From Sarcomyxa edulis (lineage: Eukaryota > Basidiomycota > Agaricomycetes > Agaricales > Mycenaceae), in the NCBI GenBank assembly GCA_009761415.1, contig QUOL01000021.1, forward strand, positions 310,001-374,000: DNA of 64,000 bases, given 5' to 3'. The notes below the pieces were generated by a model, which saw only the letters and a list, made by a program, of their open reading frames with translations, was not told the DNA's origin and ran no database searches. Below are positions 35,279-46,443 of this stretch, one piece after another. The first letter of the stretch is position 1. Each line of letters starts with the position of its first letter. The translations under genes and the position numbers were made by a program.

Positions 35279-37480
35279 TTATAGCCCCTCATCGTACAAC
35301 TTCCTCGTCAAAGCGACATAGAATCTTTCCAGATCCATTTTATTCGCCAACTCATTCTTCCGCCTTCCCTTCCCTTGGGCCTCCCTGTCCATGTATCTCT
35401 TCATCTGCGAGACATCCTTTCCCCCCTTCTCAGCATTTTCGGCTTCCCTCACTCCACTCTTGAAGCTCTCTCTTATCTCCGCCTCTTTTCCCGTACTTCG
35501 TTCTCCTCCACCAAGCCCAACCCTTGGCACCTGTTCCGAAAGCCAGTCAAATACAGCAGAGAGTTTATCCGTAGAGGACTTGACGATAGCATCGTCTCTC
35601 TCCCTCTCCAATTCCCTTGCCTTCTCTCTCTCTTTCCCGCTTCCGCCCTCCTGTCTGGCAGTTCCTCTGTCCACAGCATCCTTCTTAATCCTCTCTCCTT
35701 CCACCTTCTTCCACGCCCCTACGAACCGACCCCATTCCTTGAAACTCCACCCATCACTGCTGCCTGGACTTGGCACACTAGAGCTCCCATTCCCTCCCAT
35801 TCCCATTCCTGGTATATCCACACCGAGCTCGATTCCCCTCGCGCCTCTCATCTCCCAATCTTCAGAAGAGAAAAATCAGTCAATCGTATCGAAAATATCA
35901 TATACGGGTTACGCACGATCACAACCCTCCATGACACCCAAAAACTCCCCCCACTGCGCGCTCTGTACGGTCACCAAGCCGTCATTTCCCCACAAATGCT
36001 CCTGTTCCCAGATGGGGTTGCCTTCCTCCCTCTTCCTCCCTCTCTCCTTCTCCTCCACTCCATCCAAGACCATCTTTGGCAACCAAAACGGATGCCAAAC
36101 GCTCACGTTCCCACCCAGTCTACCTGCGACGCTGAAATACTTGACGCGCGGATCGTCTGGCGTAGCAGGGTTAAACACGGTATTGAGATAATGAGTAGTG
36201 AGGTTCGCGTATGCAGGTGAGTCGAGAATGGAAAGGATCAGTGTGGTGAAGGATGAAGGAAGGGACGAAAGTGACATCGACAGTCTCGCGGATGGAGCGT
36301 CGGGCTTTGGTTTTGATGCTGCAGCATCAGCAGCAGCAGAGAGATTCATGGTCTCTTGTTCTCGTTGTTCCTGTTCGCGAAGTTTCCCGATCCCGATATT
36401 CGCTGCACACCAATCCATGAAGGGGCTGCCTCGGTGGGGTGTGCTGATTGATGTCAAGGATAGAGGAGTGTATTCGGTGGGTTTGATGTGCGTGATGAGG
36501 TGTCGACAATCGAGACCACCCATAGAATGCGCGAGGAAGTTGATGCCCCGACCTCGAGCCTTTTCGTTTAGCTGTCTGTGCATCGATTCGGAACGAGACG
36601 AGATGGAACCAGTTCTGGGGTAAGAGGAGGGTCAGCTAATCTGTTCGGGAAATGATATAAACGTGTCATACCCTGGGACAGACGTCACAATAACTTCTGC
36701 ACCGACTTTGTCTCGGAGGATACTGAGTACATTCAGCCAATATTGCATTCGAAGACCGGGGAAGGAGGAGGGGCCACGGACGTCAAAGCCATAGAGGCCT
36801 TCCATTTTCCACGGTTTAGCTGAGGGTACCACAGGACGGTCGATGCAGGCACTCACCGTGGCATAATGCAATGGGGTAACGCGGAGTGCGAAGTGGGTCG
36901 TATAGAGCTGGGTTCTGGATGAGCTGGTGGATGGCGTCGAGAGTTTGTGGGGAATAGTCAGGATCCGTCTCGGGCTCTGGATCCGACAGTGGGGGTCTTG
37001 GTGCTGGAGGAGATGGAATTGATTTTGGACGGTCTTGAGGAGGTGGGGGTTGTTGGCTCCTGTCGGGCAAAGTTTCCGTCTGTGTAGCAAGAGAACTTGG
37101 CCATAGCCAGAGTCGTTCAAACCAAGGCATTGACAACCCAGATGCTGAACGGTAGTGTCAGAGGCGACCTCAAGACACGAAATGGAATACTCACATCTGC
37201 AAGTGTGCTCAGGACTCAATTTCTTGAGCTCAGGGTGGTTCATTCCCTCCAAAATTCGAGAGCGGGGCCAATCCCACTCGTAATTAGTTTTCCACCATGG
37301 CCGCCAGCTAAGTGCTGTTGAGTTTTCCTGCTCTTGGGAGGATTCTCCGGGTTTCGAAGATGATTCTTCTTCGGTGTGTTTGAGCAGCAAGTATTGGTTG
37401 GATATAGAAAGAGTAGATATTACATTGACGAGTCTGCGCAGTAAAACAGCGACTTGGACTGGAAAAGAAATGGTGTTCAT
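35279..37480 (-). CDS. Triacylglycerol lipase, TGL2-like
   Basis: Alpha/beta-hydrolase resembling yeast Tgl2, a mitochondrial triacylglycerol lipase. Exons 37480-37195, 37144-36857, 36798-36672, 36614-35917 and 35859-35279 give 659 residues. The N-terminal third is family-variable, with a Pro-rich linker (PPPPQDRPKSIPSPPAP). The catalytic domain runs from YPIALCHGLYGFDVRGP through RMQYWLNVL and VIVTSVPGTGSISSRSE. It continues to the nucleophile elbow NFLAHSMGGLDCRHL (Ser264), LTSISTPHRGSPFMDW, EHLWGNDGLVTVQSAQWGEFLG and CDHWEMRGARGIELG. The His of CDHWEMRGA is the likely catalytic base. A long charged C-terminal extension ends RKLYDEGL. The N-terminus has few acidic residues and could target mitochondria, but this is not certain. 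Confidence 0.9.
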
Positions 37481-38392
37481 GAGCTTGTGATGGTGGTTCA
37501 GAGTCAAGAAGAGTTGTCGTCCAAAATTATGGGGGAACCACGAAGAGACATGTCCAGGAGTCAATTGGAATTAGCGCCTAGATCCATCCGTCCTCCTTCT
37601 TCCCCAACGATCTCCATCCGCAACATCCAAAAGCTCATTCGTGACGTATCTCCTACTGAAAGCATATTTATAACATGGATATACGATCTGCTATGCTCGA
37701 AGATACTATCGCTAAAAAAAATGGGAAAATCCGACCAATTGGCACACTTTGACAAATTTTATTGTTTTTGCTTCCGGCGTCGACGTCAACCGCAACACAA
37801 AAAGGGTTCTCGAGGATCATTCATATGAACAAGGATGCTGCAGGATACATCTCAGCGGGTTTTGAAGGGGTCTTTGTGTTGTTGTCTGTGCGTGTTCTTT
37901 CAGGTTTTCACTCAATTGCATTCCCAGGATGCATTTGCTTCTTGGGAACTACACTTTGTGGTTCAATTGTCGCAATGTGTACATCCCCTTCAAGCCCCTT
38001 CATGGCTTTGAATTACACTGAGATCGAGAGATTGATCGGCCTGCGGGTGGATGGCCAATTATTGGTTTTTGTCTTGCCTTCCGAGCCGACCAAAACCATC
38101 TCGGAGTGGCACTCGCGTATTTCCAGGTATAAAAGGACCAAACTTCCTTGAGGTCGAACCATCATCATTGACTCTTACTTGTGCCACTCATCTCTTCTCA
38201 TCGACATCGATCAGGAAGTCGCCGTAACTGCTTTCTCCCTTTGCTGTAGCCACTCGCCACTGCCCCAAAGACACCATCCAACATCACAACTTGCTCGTGC
38301 CACTCCTCGCATTTCCGATCCCGAAAAAATCGCTGCTTGTAATTGCATTCACCGTCGCTCTAGCCACTCTCGCCTTCCTGCCAATCGACGTC
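37481..38392. other. Intergenic region between divergent lipase and MIF4G-like genes
   Basis: No coding region was supported. Confidence 0.5.
38128..38134 (+). promoter_or_regulatory. TATA box of the gene at 38393
   Basis: TATAAAA lies 265 bp before the chosen ATG. It implies a leader of about 230 nt, or a short upstream exon that was not detected. Confidence 0.5.
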
Positions 38393-39761
38393 ATGAATAC
38401 GACTTCAGATCGAGAAGGGTCTCCAGCACTGAATCCGATAGACGACCGACTTCTCGAATTCACCATGCGCATCTTCAACACTCTCCCAAACACCATTCTA
38501 CCCTATAGGGCTTCGTCTCCCTTTTCCTCAGACTCCGACTATGCTCGATCTGACACTTCAACCTATGAATCCGACTCTTCCGTCTCCACTCCGAGGAGCA
38601 TCAACGTGCCCCTCAGCTTCGACGCTATAGACGACTGCATGAATCTCAAAAGCATTTTCCTTTCGAATAAAGACGAAGCTGGTATTCTTGGCTACGATCC
38701 CGACGATGCCACCCCCACGTCGGAATTTTTCCTTCTTAAGGAAAGGGAGGTACTTCACAGGCAAGAGCTAAATCGGAATGGATGGACAGATCTCGATAGG
38801 CTCAATCCCAGAGCACCTGAATTTGTTCCACTTCATCCCGCAAGCCCCTCTGTCGCTATCATCATCCCTAGTGCTCCTGCCACAGCCACAACTCTTCAAT
38901 CGGGAACACCATCTAATCATGCGTGGTATATCTCTTTCATCGCTGGCAGCAAATCTCGGTCGACAGATGGTCAGCTGCACAACTCTATCGATATCATCGA
39001 AACTGGCACATGGACGATGGAGGAAATGGCTGACCTCGCCCAGCACTTTTGCTGGAAAGGTGCAGAAGGGAATCACCCTTATCTCGCTTTCTTTGCTCGA
39101 ATTTTGTATATCAAATTCGACGAAATGCGAGGAGAGGAGATTGCCAAATCGTTCTTGTGGCATCTTCGGGAATGTGTCGTTGGGACCTTCAAGGTTTGCT
39201 GGGATTCTGTCAGTCTTCACCTTCGTTTCTCTTCACCATTCGAGCCTATTACTAATGCGTGTTCCACAGAGCTCGGACGAGGGGAAACAAGTGAACAACA
39301 ACTCCATCCCTTCACATGTCGAAGCGTCGACGTATCTCTGCGCGTTCATTGGTGACCTCTTCTCAGAAGGTCTCCTCTCGCCCTACCACACCCATCTATG
39401 TCTCCGCCTTCTTCTTCGACCATTGTCCTCTATCGAGCACATCGATGCTATTCACTCGCTTCTCGTGCATGCTATGCGAACGGAGACGATTCAGCTCTGG
39501 ACAGACATCCCCGTGGACCCTACGACTTCCACACAGACTCTGTGCGACGACTCTTCTCAGAAACCCGATATTGCGAAGTTTTCCATCGAAGATTTCTTCT
39601 TCAAAGGCCTCATGCCTCAGGCGCTGAAGCTGAAAGCAGATACGAGCGCTTCATCAACAAAAACAGCGAGGTCGGGGATTGAAGAGCCGACCTTCAAGAT
39701 AGCTGCGTTGGTCGATGCATGGCTCAAAAGAGGACAGAGGGCCATCACGGAGGAGTGTTAG
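38393..39761 (+). CDS. Uncharacterised protein with possible MIF4G/HEAT-like domain
   Basis: Not firmly recognised. Exons 38393-39208 and 39270-39761 (61-bp intron, phase 0, branch TACTAATG) give 435 residues. The first 190 residues are Ser/Asp/Pro-rich and probably disordered. From about residue 205 an all-helical domain follows: GTWTMEEMADLAQHF, YLAFFARILYIKFDEMRGEE, FLWHLRECVVGTFKVCW, ASTYLCAFIGDLFSEGLLSP and HLCLRLLLRPLSSIEHIDAI. Paired helices of this sort, with a FIGDLF segment, resemble the middle domain of eIF4G. That assignment is tentative. No signal peptide or membrane helix. A good TATA box and a clean intron support expression. Confidence 0.7.
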
Positions 39762-40112
39762 GGTATTGAAGCTCGTTCTAGAACTTTTCCTCGTGTGTTA
39801 CAGTTGTATTTTTCATTCCTTTTGTATCATTAGAGTAATCCATCATAACTAAGATCGTATTAGCGGCGAAAGCGTGTCCATATGGACCCACAAATTAACA
39901 GAGCCTCCCGCCAAGCATGCGCAATGAAGAAGGTCCATGGACCATTTCCGACGCAAATGGACCAGATCTGATTCGGCGGCATTTCCTGCTCTCCGTGTGA
40001 AAAAATCTTTTGATCTAAACATGCATCTCCGGCGAGGACTGACTTAACCACGAAGCCTATTTTCACGTCGTTTTCGAGGTCGTCGGGACCGCGCACGACA
40101 AGGACATCCAAA

Positions 40113-40145
40113 AGGCCCCGGGAAGCTCCCACCTATGTTTGTCGG
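40113..40145 (+). repeat. Left terminal inverted repeat of the MITE
   Basis: 33 bp, begins AGGCCCCGGG and ends TGTTTGTCGG. It is preceded directly by the octamer CATCCAAA. Confidence 0.9.
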
Positions 40146-40516
40146 AAATTAGCGTTTTTGAGGGCGAAAAATTGACCTGATCTTCGTCCGTTTGTAGCGT
40201 TTTTGAGGCTGAAAATCTGACATGTTTGTCGGTTGTTAGCGTTTTTGAGACCATCCTGGCGGAATTTTCTTTCTCAGAGCGAACTTCGACGCTCTGATGT
40301 GATCTGACATGGAAATTTCTCGAAAATGGACAGTCGCGCACCTGGAAACGTAGCGTACGGAGTGGGGCTGAGATTTTGTCTAACTTATGCCGGATATGGG
40401 ATTTTTCGGCGCGTGACACCGTGTGACACTTCGCCTCATGCGTGACATCTTCGTCCGCGATAGCGTTTTTGAGGGCGAAATTCGGCCAAATTTTAGCGTT
40501 TTTGAGGCAATTTTGG

Positions 40517-40549
40517 CCGACAAACATCTATGGGAGCTTCCCGGGGCCT
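40517..40549 (-). repeat. Right terminal inverted repeat of the MITE
   Basis: Reverse complement of the left repeat, with three differing bases at positions 20-22. It is followed directly by CATCCAAA. Confidence 0.9.
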
Positions 40550-40843
40550 CATCCAAACTCCAAGAGTTCATCGATTTTGACGCTAAATTGACGCTGGAAA
40601 CCAGTGCAGAGTTGGTCTTTTCTGAAACCCAAAGCCAGTGTGAGATCCCAGGAGTTACAACCCCGTCTGGAACACCATATACAGCTTTGGGATCAAGGGC
40701 TGTGTCTCCCGTGACGTTCTATATATACCGAGACGTACATAATAGGTCCCGAAGGACCTAAGGTGATTTTAGACCGTGAACCCTGACTTGATCAATTTTT
40801 TTTTCGCGTGCCAACGTTGTCGATAACGACGTGCGTACTGCTC

Positions 40844-42546
40844 ATGTCGTCTTTGAAATACTACGAACAGCTGATATCCACATCCCAGCGGTGGAGATTG
40901 TCTGGGATGTTGTTTCCTACTGGGAACCGCCGACGGCAATTGATTATCATCTTCCTCGGCCTGTTCTTGATCTTTACCATCTTCCTCGCTCGCCCTACTG
41001 GTCGGTACATATACGGCTTGCAGCCAAGCAGTTCGGTTGATCAAACAGCGGAGTCGTTGCCCGACTTGATCAAGGACAACCCATTCCCGCCAAAATACGA
41101 GAGACTCATCGAATGGGAACGTAACTTACCCCAACACAACCTGGATTTACCTTTCCCAGAAGGACGTACTGGGCGCTATGTCAAATTCACGAATCAGATA
41201 AAGATGTTGGGGTGGAATAATGTGTTGAACGAAGTGTAAGTACTAGATTACTGTCTTCGTCCTTTGCTGACCTTTTTTCAGGCTCATGAACACTCACCTT
41301 GCTTACGAATCGAAACGAGCTTGTGAGTAGACATCTTTTGTGGATATTTGATCTCGCTAATCTCAGTGACCAGACGTTTTCTTGGATTATTATTGGAAAC
41401 CTGATTATTATCCATGGCCTGAAAGCAAATTTAACACATGGCCTCCGTGAGTCGAACAGTTAAATGACGAGAATGTAGCTCTGACATTTCAACAAGTCGT
41501 ACCCCCTTAAACGCTCTTATCTCTGGACCCGCGGCAGGTGGAGCTTGGGAAGATGACGCGCCTCGTTCTGTCTCGGAAACTTGGTTTGATGTAGTCTGCC
41601 CGGAGAATGAACGACGTATCTTGAATACGAGCTTCATCAAGCCTGCCGTCCAATGGTCTCAAGGAAACGAGATATTTGATCACTGGAAGAAAATTCTTCT
41701 CGAGGCCCCAGAACGTTGCATTGAAGTTGTCCCTGCGCGTCGCGAAGAAGATGGGTACCCTCAGACCTTCGATCTCTGGCTCTTCGGATCGGATCGTATA
41801 TTGAGTCTCTGGGACAGTTTCTCAAAATCGCCTACTTCCCGTCTTCTGGGGACATCGCCCCTTGTTAACGCAGGTGTAGCCCGCAACGAATATCTATTCC
41901 ACCCAAGCGGTCCACGTCCCCTTCATCCCGTCTCTCGAAACCCTTACGACCGCATGATGGCCATGCATATCCGCCGAGGAGACTTTAAAGAGGCCTGCAT
42001 CGGCCTCGCAACCTGGAATTCTACATTCTACAGCTGGAATCTCCTCCCCGAGCTTCCAGATCACTTCACGCCTCCTCCTGGTGGTGAATGGGGGAAGAAT
42101 ACACCTGAAAATACGGAGAAATACATGGAACACTGCTTACCTACGTTCGAAGCGCTCGTTCAGAAGGTCCGCGATTCCAGAGCTGATTATATAAAAGCAT
42201 CGATGGGAGCGCCACGGACATTAGACGTGATGTATCTATTGACGAATGAAGGCAAGGAGTGGCTTGATCAGTTGAAGGCTGCGTTACGGATGGATGGATG
42301 GCATACGATTGCGACGAGCAAAGATCTGCAGTTGGATCAGGAGCAGGTTGATGTGAGTATGGCTATTGATATGGATATTGCACGGAGGGCTGCTGTGTTC
42401 ATTGGAAATGGAGTGAGTCTACCGTGATTACTCTTCCTTTTTCGTGCTTACTAATGACTTCGGTTCAGTGGTCGTCCTTCACAAGCAATATCGTCCATCG
42501 CCGGATGGTGGACGGCAAAGAACCTATCAGCACTCGTTTCTACTAA
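40844..42546 (+). CDS. GDP-fucose O-fucosyltransferase-like type II membrane protein, copy 1
   Basis: Putative Golgi glycosyltransferase of the fungal O-fucosyltransferase-like group. Exons 40844-41235, 41282-41322, 41374-41446, 41497-42412 and 42469-42546 give 499 residues. A short cytosolic segment rich in Arg precedes one signal-anchor helix (QLIIIFLGLFLIFTIFLA, about 36-53). The stem contains LPQHNLDLPFPEGRTGRYVKF. The donor-binding region shows MHIRRGDF (325-332), and near the C-terminus AVFIGNGWSSFTSNIVHRRM, similar to the FucT motif with essential Arg and Ser. The acceptor is unknown. The MITE ends 295 bp upstream of the ATG, so it lies in or next to the promoter. The paralogue at 59568 shares most motifs. 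The start is the first ATG in frame; a GTG at 40808 is ignored. Confidence 0.88.
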
Positions 42547-42853
42547 CGTCAAGTTGACAAAACCAATCGCACCTTCACACGTGCTTATATTTATGTAGAG
42601 TTTATCGGGTGTAAATGCTGTTTTTTTGGATTGTTATTGAAGGACTTCACCTGTAATATTGACTCGTTTACATACGGTGCTTGCTTTTCTATACCCGTAA
42701 CATAGCTTTCAGTTGTAAATATTCGGAATTTCAGAGGGTCATTTTGCGGCTGACACTGCACAGCCACTGAATTCGTACAAGTTGCCACCAACGCAAGACA
42801 TATCTCACACATCTTCATTTCTGTTTTCTCAATCATCTTAGGTCTCAGTTTCC

Positions 42854-44235
42854 ATGGATTCTGACAGAAAATCCACAGTCTCTTCTTTCTACGGTCGCAA
42901 AAACTCGCTGGATGCACTGAATAATGACTTTCCATCTCCCACAACGCAATATGCCAGCCGGCCTCGTGCAGATTCGTTTTACAATCCGGAACAGGCTTCT
43001 CGAGGCAGCGTTGGCATACTGAACAATAGGGCAAGCACTGCTGGGTACAACCAAGGGTCTTTCTTTCATGCCGGAAGGGAAGAACCCTTGAAGGGCGGAC
43101 GCGACGAGGAGGAGCTCTTGAGTGCGAATGCAGCTGAAGAATCTTGGGACGTCTATGCAGATTTCAATAATGCTGGACCGAAGTATAGCACGGCATTTGG
43201 GCAACCAAGTCAAGGGTGAGTTCGACAGGTGTCGTAGGCATTTGGTCTTTAGAAATGACTTTTCATTGCGATTGAAGGTATCACCAAATCGAAACTCCAA
43301 AGATTGAAGAGACTGCAAGTACTACTGGACCAGTCGAGATGGTTACCGTCCCGGCTTTGGGTCCTGAGTGGAGAAAATCCGAAATGCGGGACATGACAAA
43401 GGCAGGGAAAAGGGAGAAGAAAGCAGAATCCCGACGACAGAAGTGGAAGGAATTCAATCGAGGCGAACGAGGGCTTTGCGGAAGAACCTTGACTCGCAAA
43501 GTCCTGGCATTCGTATTGTTTGGACTGGCTGTTGCGTATGTTCTTTCCTCAATTTTTTGCCTCCGTCGTCTTTCCCGCATCTCACAGGGGTTTGCCCTTT
43601 TAGGGTCGGCATAATCATCGCATTCACTATTCCGCGGGTTCCCAGCTTTTCATTTAGTAACGACACCCCACTCGCTAATGCTACTGGTTCATGGAAGGAT
43701 GCTATACCAGCCGAATTCTCGCGCTCCCCTGCCAACTTCTCCTTCCCTGCTTTCGCTGCGCTCCAAGTTAACACAGGAAGCAATTACCTTCCCATCAAAT
43801 TCAAGCACCTTCGCGCAAAAGTCTACGACCTCACCACTGAGCGACTAATTGGATCGGGAGATTATACTGCAACCATGCCAGCCAAGTCGCTCACCAATAT
43901 ATTGCTACCTCTCAATTTCACATACTCCGCTATCAATGATACAGACACAACGTGTAGGTCATGCACTCGTCACTTCTGTCTTGATTGCTGATCTGATTCC
44001 CAGGGGTTAATTGGTATGACGCTTGCCGAAACTTGGAATTCGCGGATCCCCGACCAGGTGAGCGTCTCTACGACTTGATCATTCGACTGATAAGAAGGCT
44101 CACGAACTTCCGAAAGGCATTGGTTTCCGTCTCGTCTTGGACATAGACATCCGAGGTCTGCCAAGTGCCCACACCGCCTCTACACAAATCTCGAGTGCTT
44201 CGTGCCCAATCGAGTTACCATTAAATAGCGTCTAG
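42854..44235 (+). CDS. Single-pass membrane protein with LEA14-like extracytosolic domain
   Basis: Function unknown; architecture resembles a conserved basidiomycete membrane protein. Exons 42854-43215, 43278-43535, 43604-43953, 44004-44057 and 44117-44235 give 380 residues. The N-terminal 190 residues are polar and cytosolic. One helix follows (KVLAFVLFGLAVAVGIIIAF, joined across an intron). The outer domain has FAALQVNTGSNYLPIKFKHL, KVYDLTTERLIGSGDY, NILLPLNFTYSAINDTDTTW and NWYDACRN, then RPGIGFRLVLDIDIRGL. This pattern suits an LEA-type (WHy) beta fold. The last intron is 59 bp with acceptor at 44116. An earlier AG at 44093-44094 would break the frame of the conserved RPGIGFRL segment. 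Confidence 0.8.
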
Positions 44236-46443
44236 ACGTTATCCTCTCAACTCACAGATCTTCGAAGTGTTACTGTTCATGTTATTCATTCTGACTTATG
44301 CCTTTCTCTATTTCATGTATAGTGGGGCTTGGACCTTTCTTTCGCCAAATTCTGGGACATCATCATACATCGCATATAATACTGATATGCATACCACTCA
44401 TTTTCAACCTCTTCACACGTTTGCATCTCCATCTCAATCTCAACTCTACCATAATCCTATCGCACGTTTTTCTACCGCTTTCGCGTGTCGTCTCCCATAT
44501 TTACCTTTTCTTGCAGTGAACAATTGTATCATTCTTCCTGATCCACCCTCTAGGTGCAACTGTGCCTGTTGAGCGAGCACTGGCTCCGTCTTGCTGAGCG
44601 AACTGATCCCCCACTGTCACCTCCACCAACACGCAGCACTGATAAACCATTTCCATCCAATCCATCAGCTCGGGGACTAGCAATGACACCGACACGCGTC
44701 GTGAACTAGAGTCATGCAATACCTCAGCCTCCAGCATCCGGGTGCGATGTTGGCAACAACTCGGTGAATTCAACAGAAGATGCGAACGGAACGGAAGGCG
44801 TATCGCTCCCCATTCAGACGGAATGCAATGAGGACAAGATAAAGCCCTGTCGCGCAACTCAGCGAAGTCCGGCCAATAGTAGGATCCATTTGATCTTGAG
44901 GGCGCCCAGGATAACGATATACAGTTCACATACATCGCACTCGACCTTCAAAGTTTCAACCCGAAGCGCTCTCGCGCAAAAGCTCTTGATCTCGATCTAC
45001 CTCACAGATTCCCACTCTCAAATTCTACACAGTCACATATATCGTCTATTCCTTGAGGTGGCACAAGATTTCCGCCTACTACTACCTTCCTGTTATTGGG
45101 CCCCTTGGCATTCTTCCAATAGAACAACTCGACCTCGAGGATCACATAATGAGTCTGAAGTAAGTTTCAGCTCAGCTTACGGCACCTCCAGTACCTCCAG
45201 TATCCCCTAGCATTCCTGCAGTAGGTCTAGACAACAGTCATACTAGTCTAGGAATGGTGGCAGAAATCGCATTGGAGGAGCAAGAACTCGGAAATGACAA
45301 GCTTGGTACATGGAGCAGTTTCAAGTGGAAAGGCGGCTCTTGCTGGTGTGCGGTCTAGATCTATGGCGCTGTCTGGAAATATGCTAACTGGACGTGGTTT
45401 AGGAGGCCGTCGATCTCCTGAGCTCTGTTACCTCGGAGGCTCTATTGGATCTGATTCCTTCTCAGACGTGATGTACTGGTGCATGTTGCCGACATAGTTC
45501 TTGTACCCTTGACACCGTGACTTGTTCCATTATATTGTCCAGTGCTCTCAGTGGAACTACTCAAGGTGTGTTGATCTTTGTCGTGTGTATTTCTTGCTAT
45601 AGCTTAATTTCGTCTCGCTACTAGCTTTCCAATGTCAACTACGAATCTGTGACATTATCAATCACGAACTCGATCTTTCGTGAGATCCGTTATATCTTCC
45701 TGTCGAAATTGAGGAGACACTCCGATGTTGGGGCTTCTCGAGCCCTTTTCCACGAGGCAACACCGAGCAAGAAAGTGGCATGCCCGAACGCCACTTCCCG
45801 AATGTAGAGGCGTAGCACACTATTTTCGACGTGATTTTTGCATTAGTTTCTGCACTACATGACAATCTGCACTACATGACAATCTGCACTACATGACAAT
45901 CTGCACTACATGACAAGAATAGTCTGGACAGGCGTCACGCTAAAACAGTATCAATTGACCGCGGTGGATGTCAAGGTGGACACGGATAAGATCGCGGGAA
46001 ATGAAGTTACGCTGATGATGGTGTCGTCGAGTGAGATGCTCCGAGAGGAGTTCTACACACACCAAAGGAGAAAGCTGACGAAGCGTTGATTTCGCAATGT
46101 GGACTGCTAATCACTAGAGCGCCTTCTATCTGATTGCACTATTGTTGCAGTATGAAAAATCCCTCCTATCTGCCACACTGCCACGGTTTACATTGCCTCA
46201 ATACGTGTACCCAGTCGTTGAAGCAGGTCTGGATCTGGAATATGAATTTCCGAATAACTTCTTGAGGAAAAGACAGTTCGAGCAGTTTCTAATGCCTGTG
46301 GTTGGACAAGACCAATAGAAAGTACTATGTTGCGGACGCGGTACATGTGTATCAAATGTCCATGAGTAGCTAGTTATGTACTGAAATAATATCGGGTGTA
46401 TAGTAAGGAAGTAGAGTAAGGAAGTAGACTGCTTAGAATGCGT
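44236..46443. other. Gene-poor region with coding remnants
   Basis: No intact gene. On + strand, 44883-45074 contains DPFDLEGAQDNDIQFTYIAL and DLQSFNPKRSRAKALDLDLP in one frame. 45919-46087 contains VWTGVTLKQYQLTAVDVKVD, and 46117-46318 contains SAFYLIALLLQYEKSLLS, LPRFTLPQYVYPVVEAGLD and FLRKRQFEQFLMPVV before a stop. These read like protein but cannot be joined without frame breaks. Family not recognised. A minisatellite lies between the pieces. Confidence 0.45.
45849..45916. repeat. Minisatellite, 17 bp x 4
   Basis: Four identical tandem copies of TCTGCACTACATGACAA, 68 bp in total. Perfect identity suggests recent expansion. Confidence 0.95.

Larger units (their letters stand above)
40113..40549. 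mobile_element. 437-bp non-autonomous DNA transposon (MITE) with TIRs and 8-bp TSD
   Basis: The two ends are inverted copies of a 33-bp sequence starting AGGCCCCGGGAAGCTCCCA (40113-40145 and 40517-40549), matching at 30 of 33 positions. Each side is flanked by the identical octamer CATCCAAA (40105-40112 and 40550-40557), a target-site duplication. Five copies of AGCGTTTTTGAG lie inside, all on the + strand (40151, 40196, 40238, 40462, 40495). Two of these follow TGTTTGTCGG, which is also the inner end of the TIR. There is no transposase. An 8-bp duplication fits hAT-, P- or KDZ-type elements. The family cannot be named from the termini alone. Confidence 0.9.
39860..40718 (-). pseudogene. Ancestral open frame split by the MITE
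   Basis: On the minus strand, 40718-40558 is open without a stop. So is 40112-39860 up to the stop codon at 39860-39862. Leaving out the transposon and one copy of its 8-bp duplication joins them in one frame of 137 codons (414 nt with the stop). The flanking parts read NVTGDTALDPKAVYGVPDG, SEKTNSALVSSVNLASKS and DVLVVRGPDDLENDVKIGF, then ends near GNGPWTFFIAHAWRE. The family was not recognised. No start codon with good context was found for the upstream part, so it may be a 3' exon or an already decayed gene before the insertion. Confidence 0.5.

Noticed and set aside
38291..38392. Hydrophobic N-terminal extension of the gene at 38393 that would look like a signal anchor
   Set aside because: The extension would start with TTG; the first ATG is at 38393, so the hydrophobic stretch lies in the 5' leader.
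40063..40527. 154-codon minus-strand open frame covering the MITE
   Set aside because: It consists mostly of the repeated AGCGTTTTTGAG units read in antisense and runs through a terminal repeat; it is not a transposase.
44058..44094. 37-bp intron in the LEA-type gene
   Set aside because: It would break the frame of the conserved RPGIGFRLVLDIDI segment; a 59-bp intron ending at 44116 restores it.
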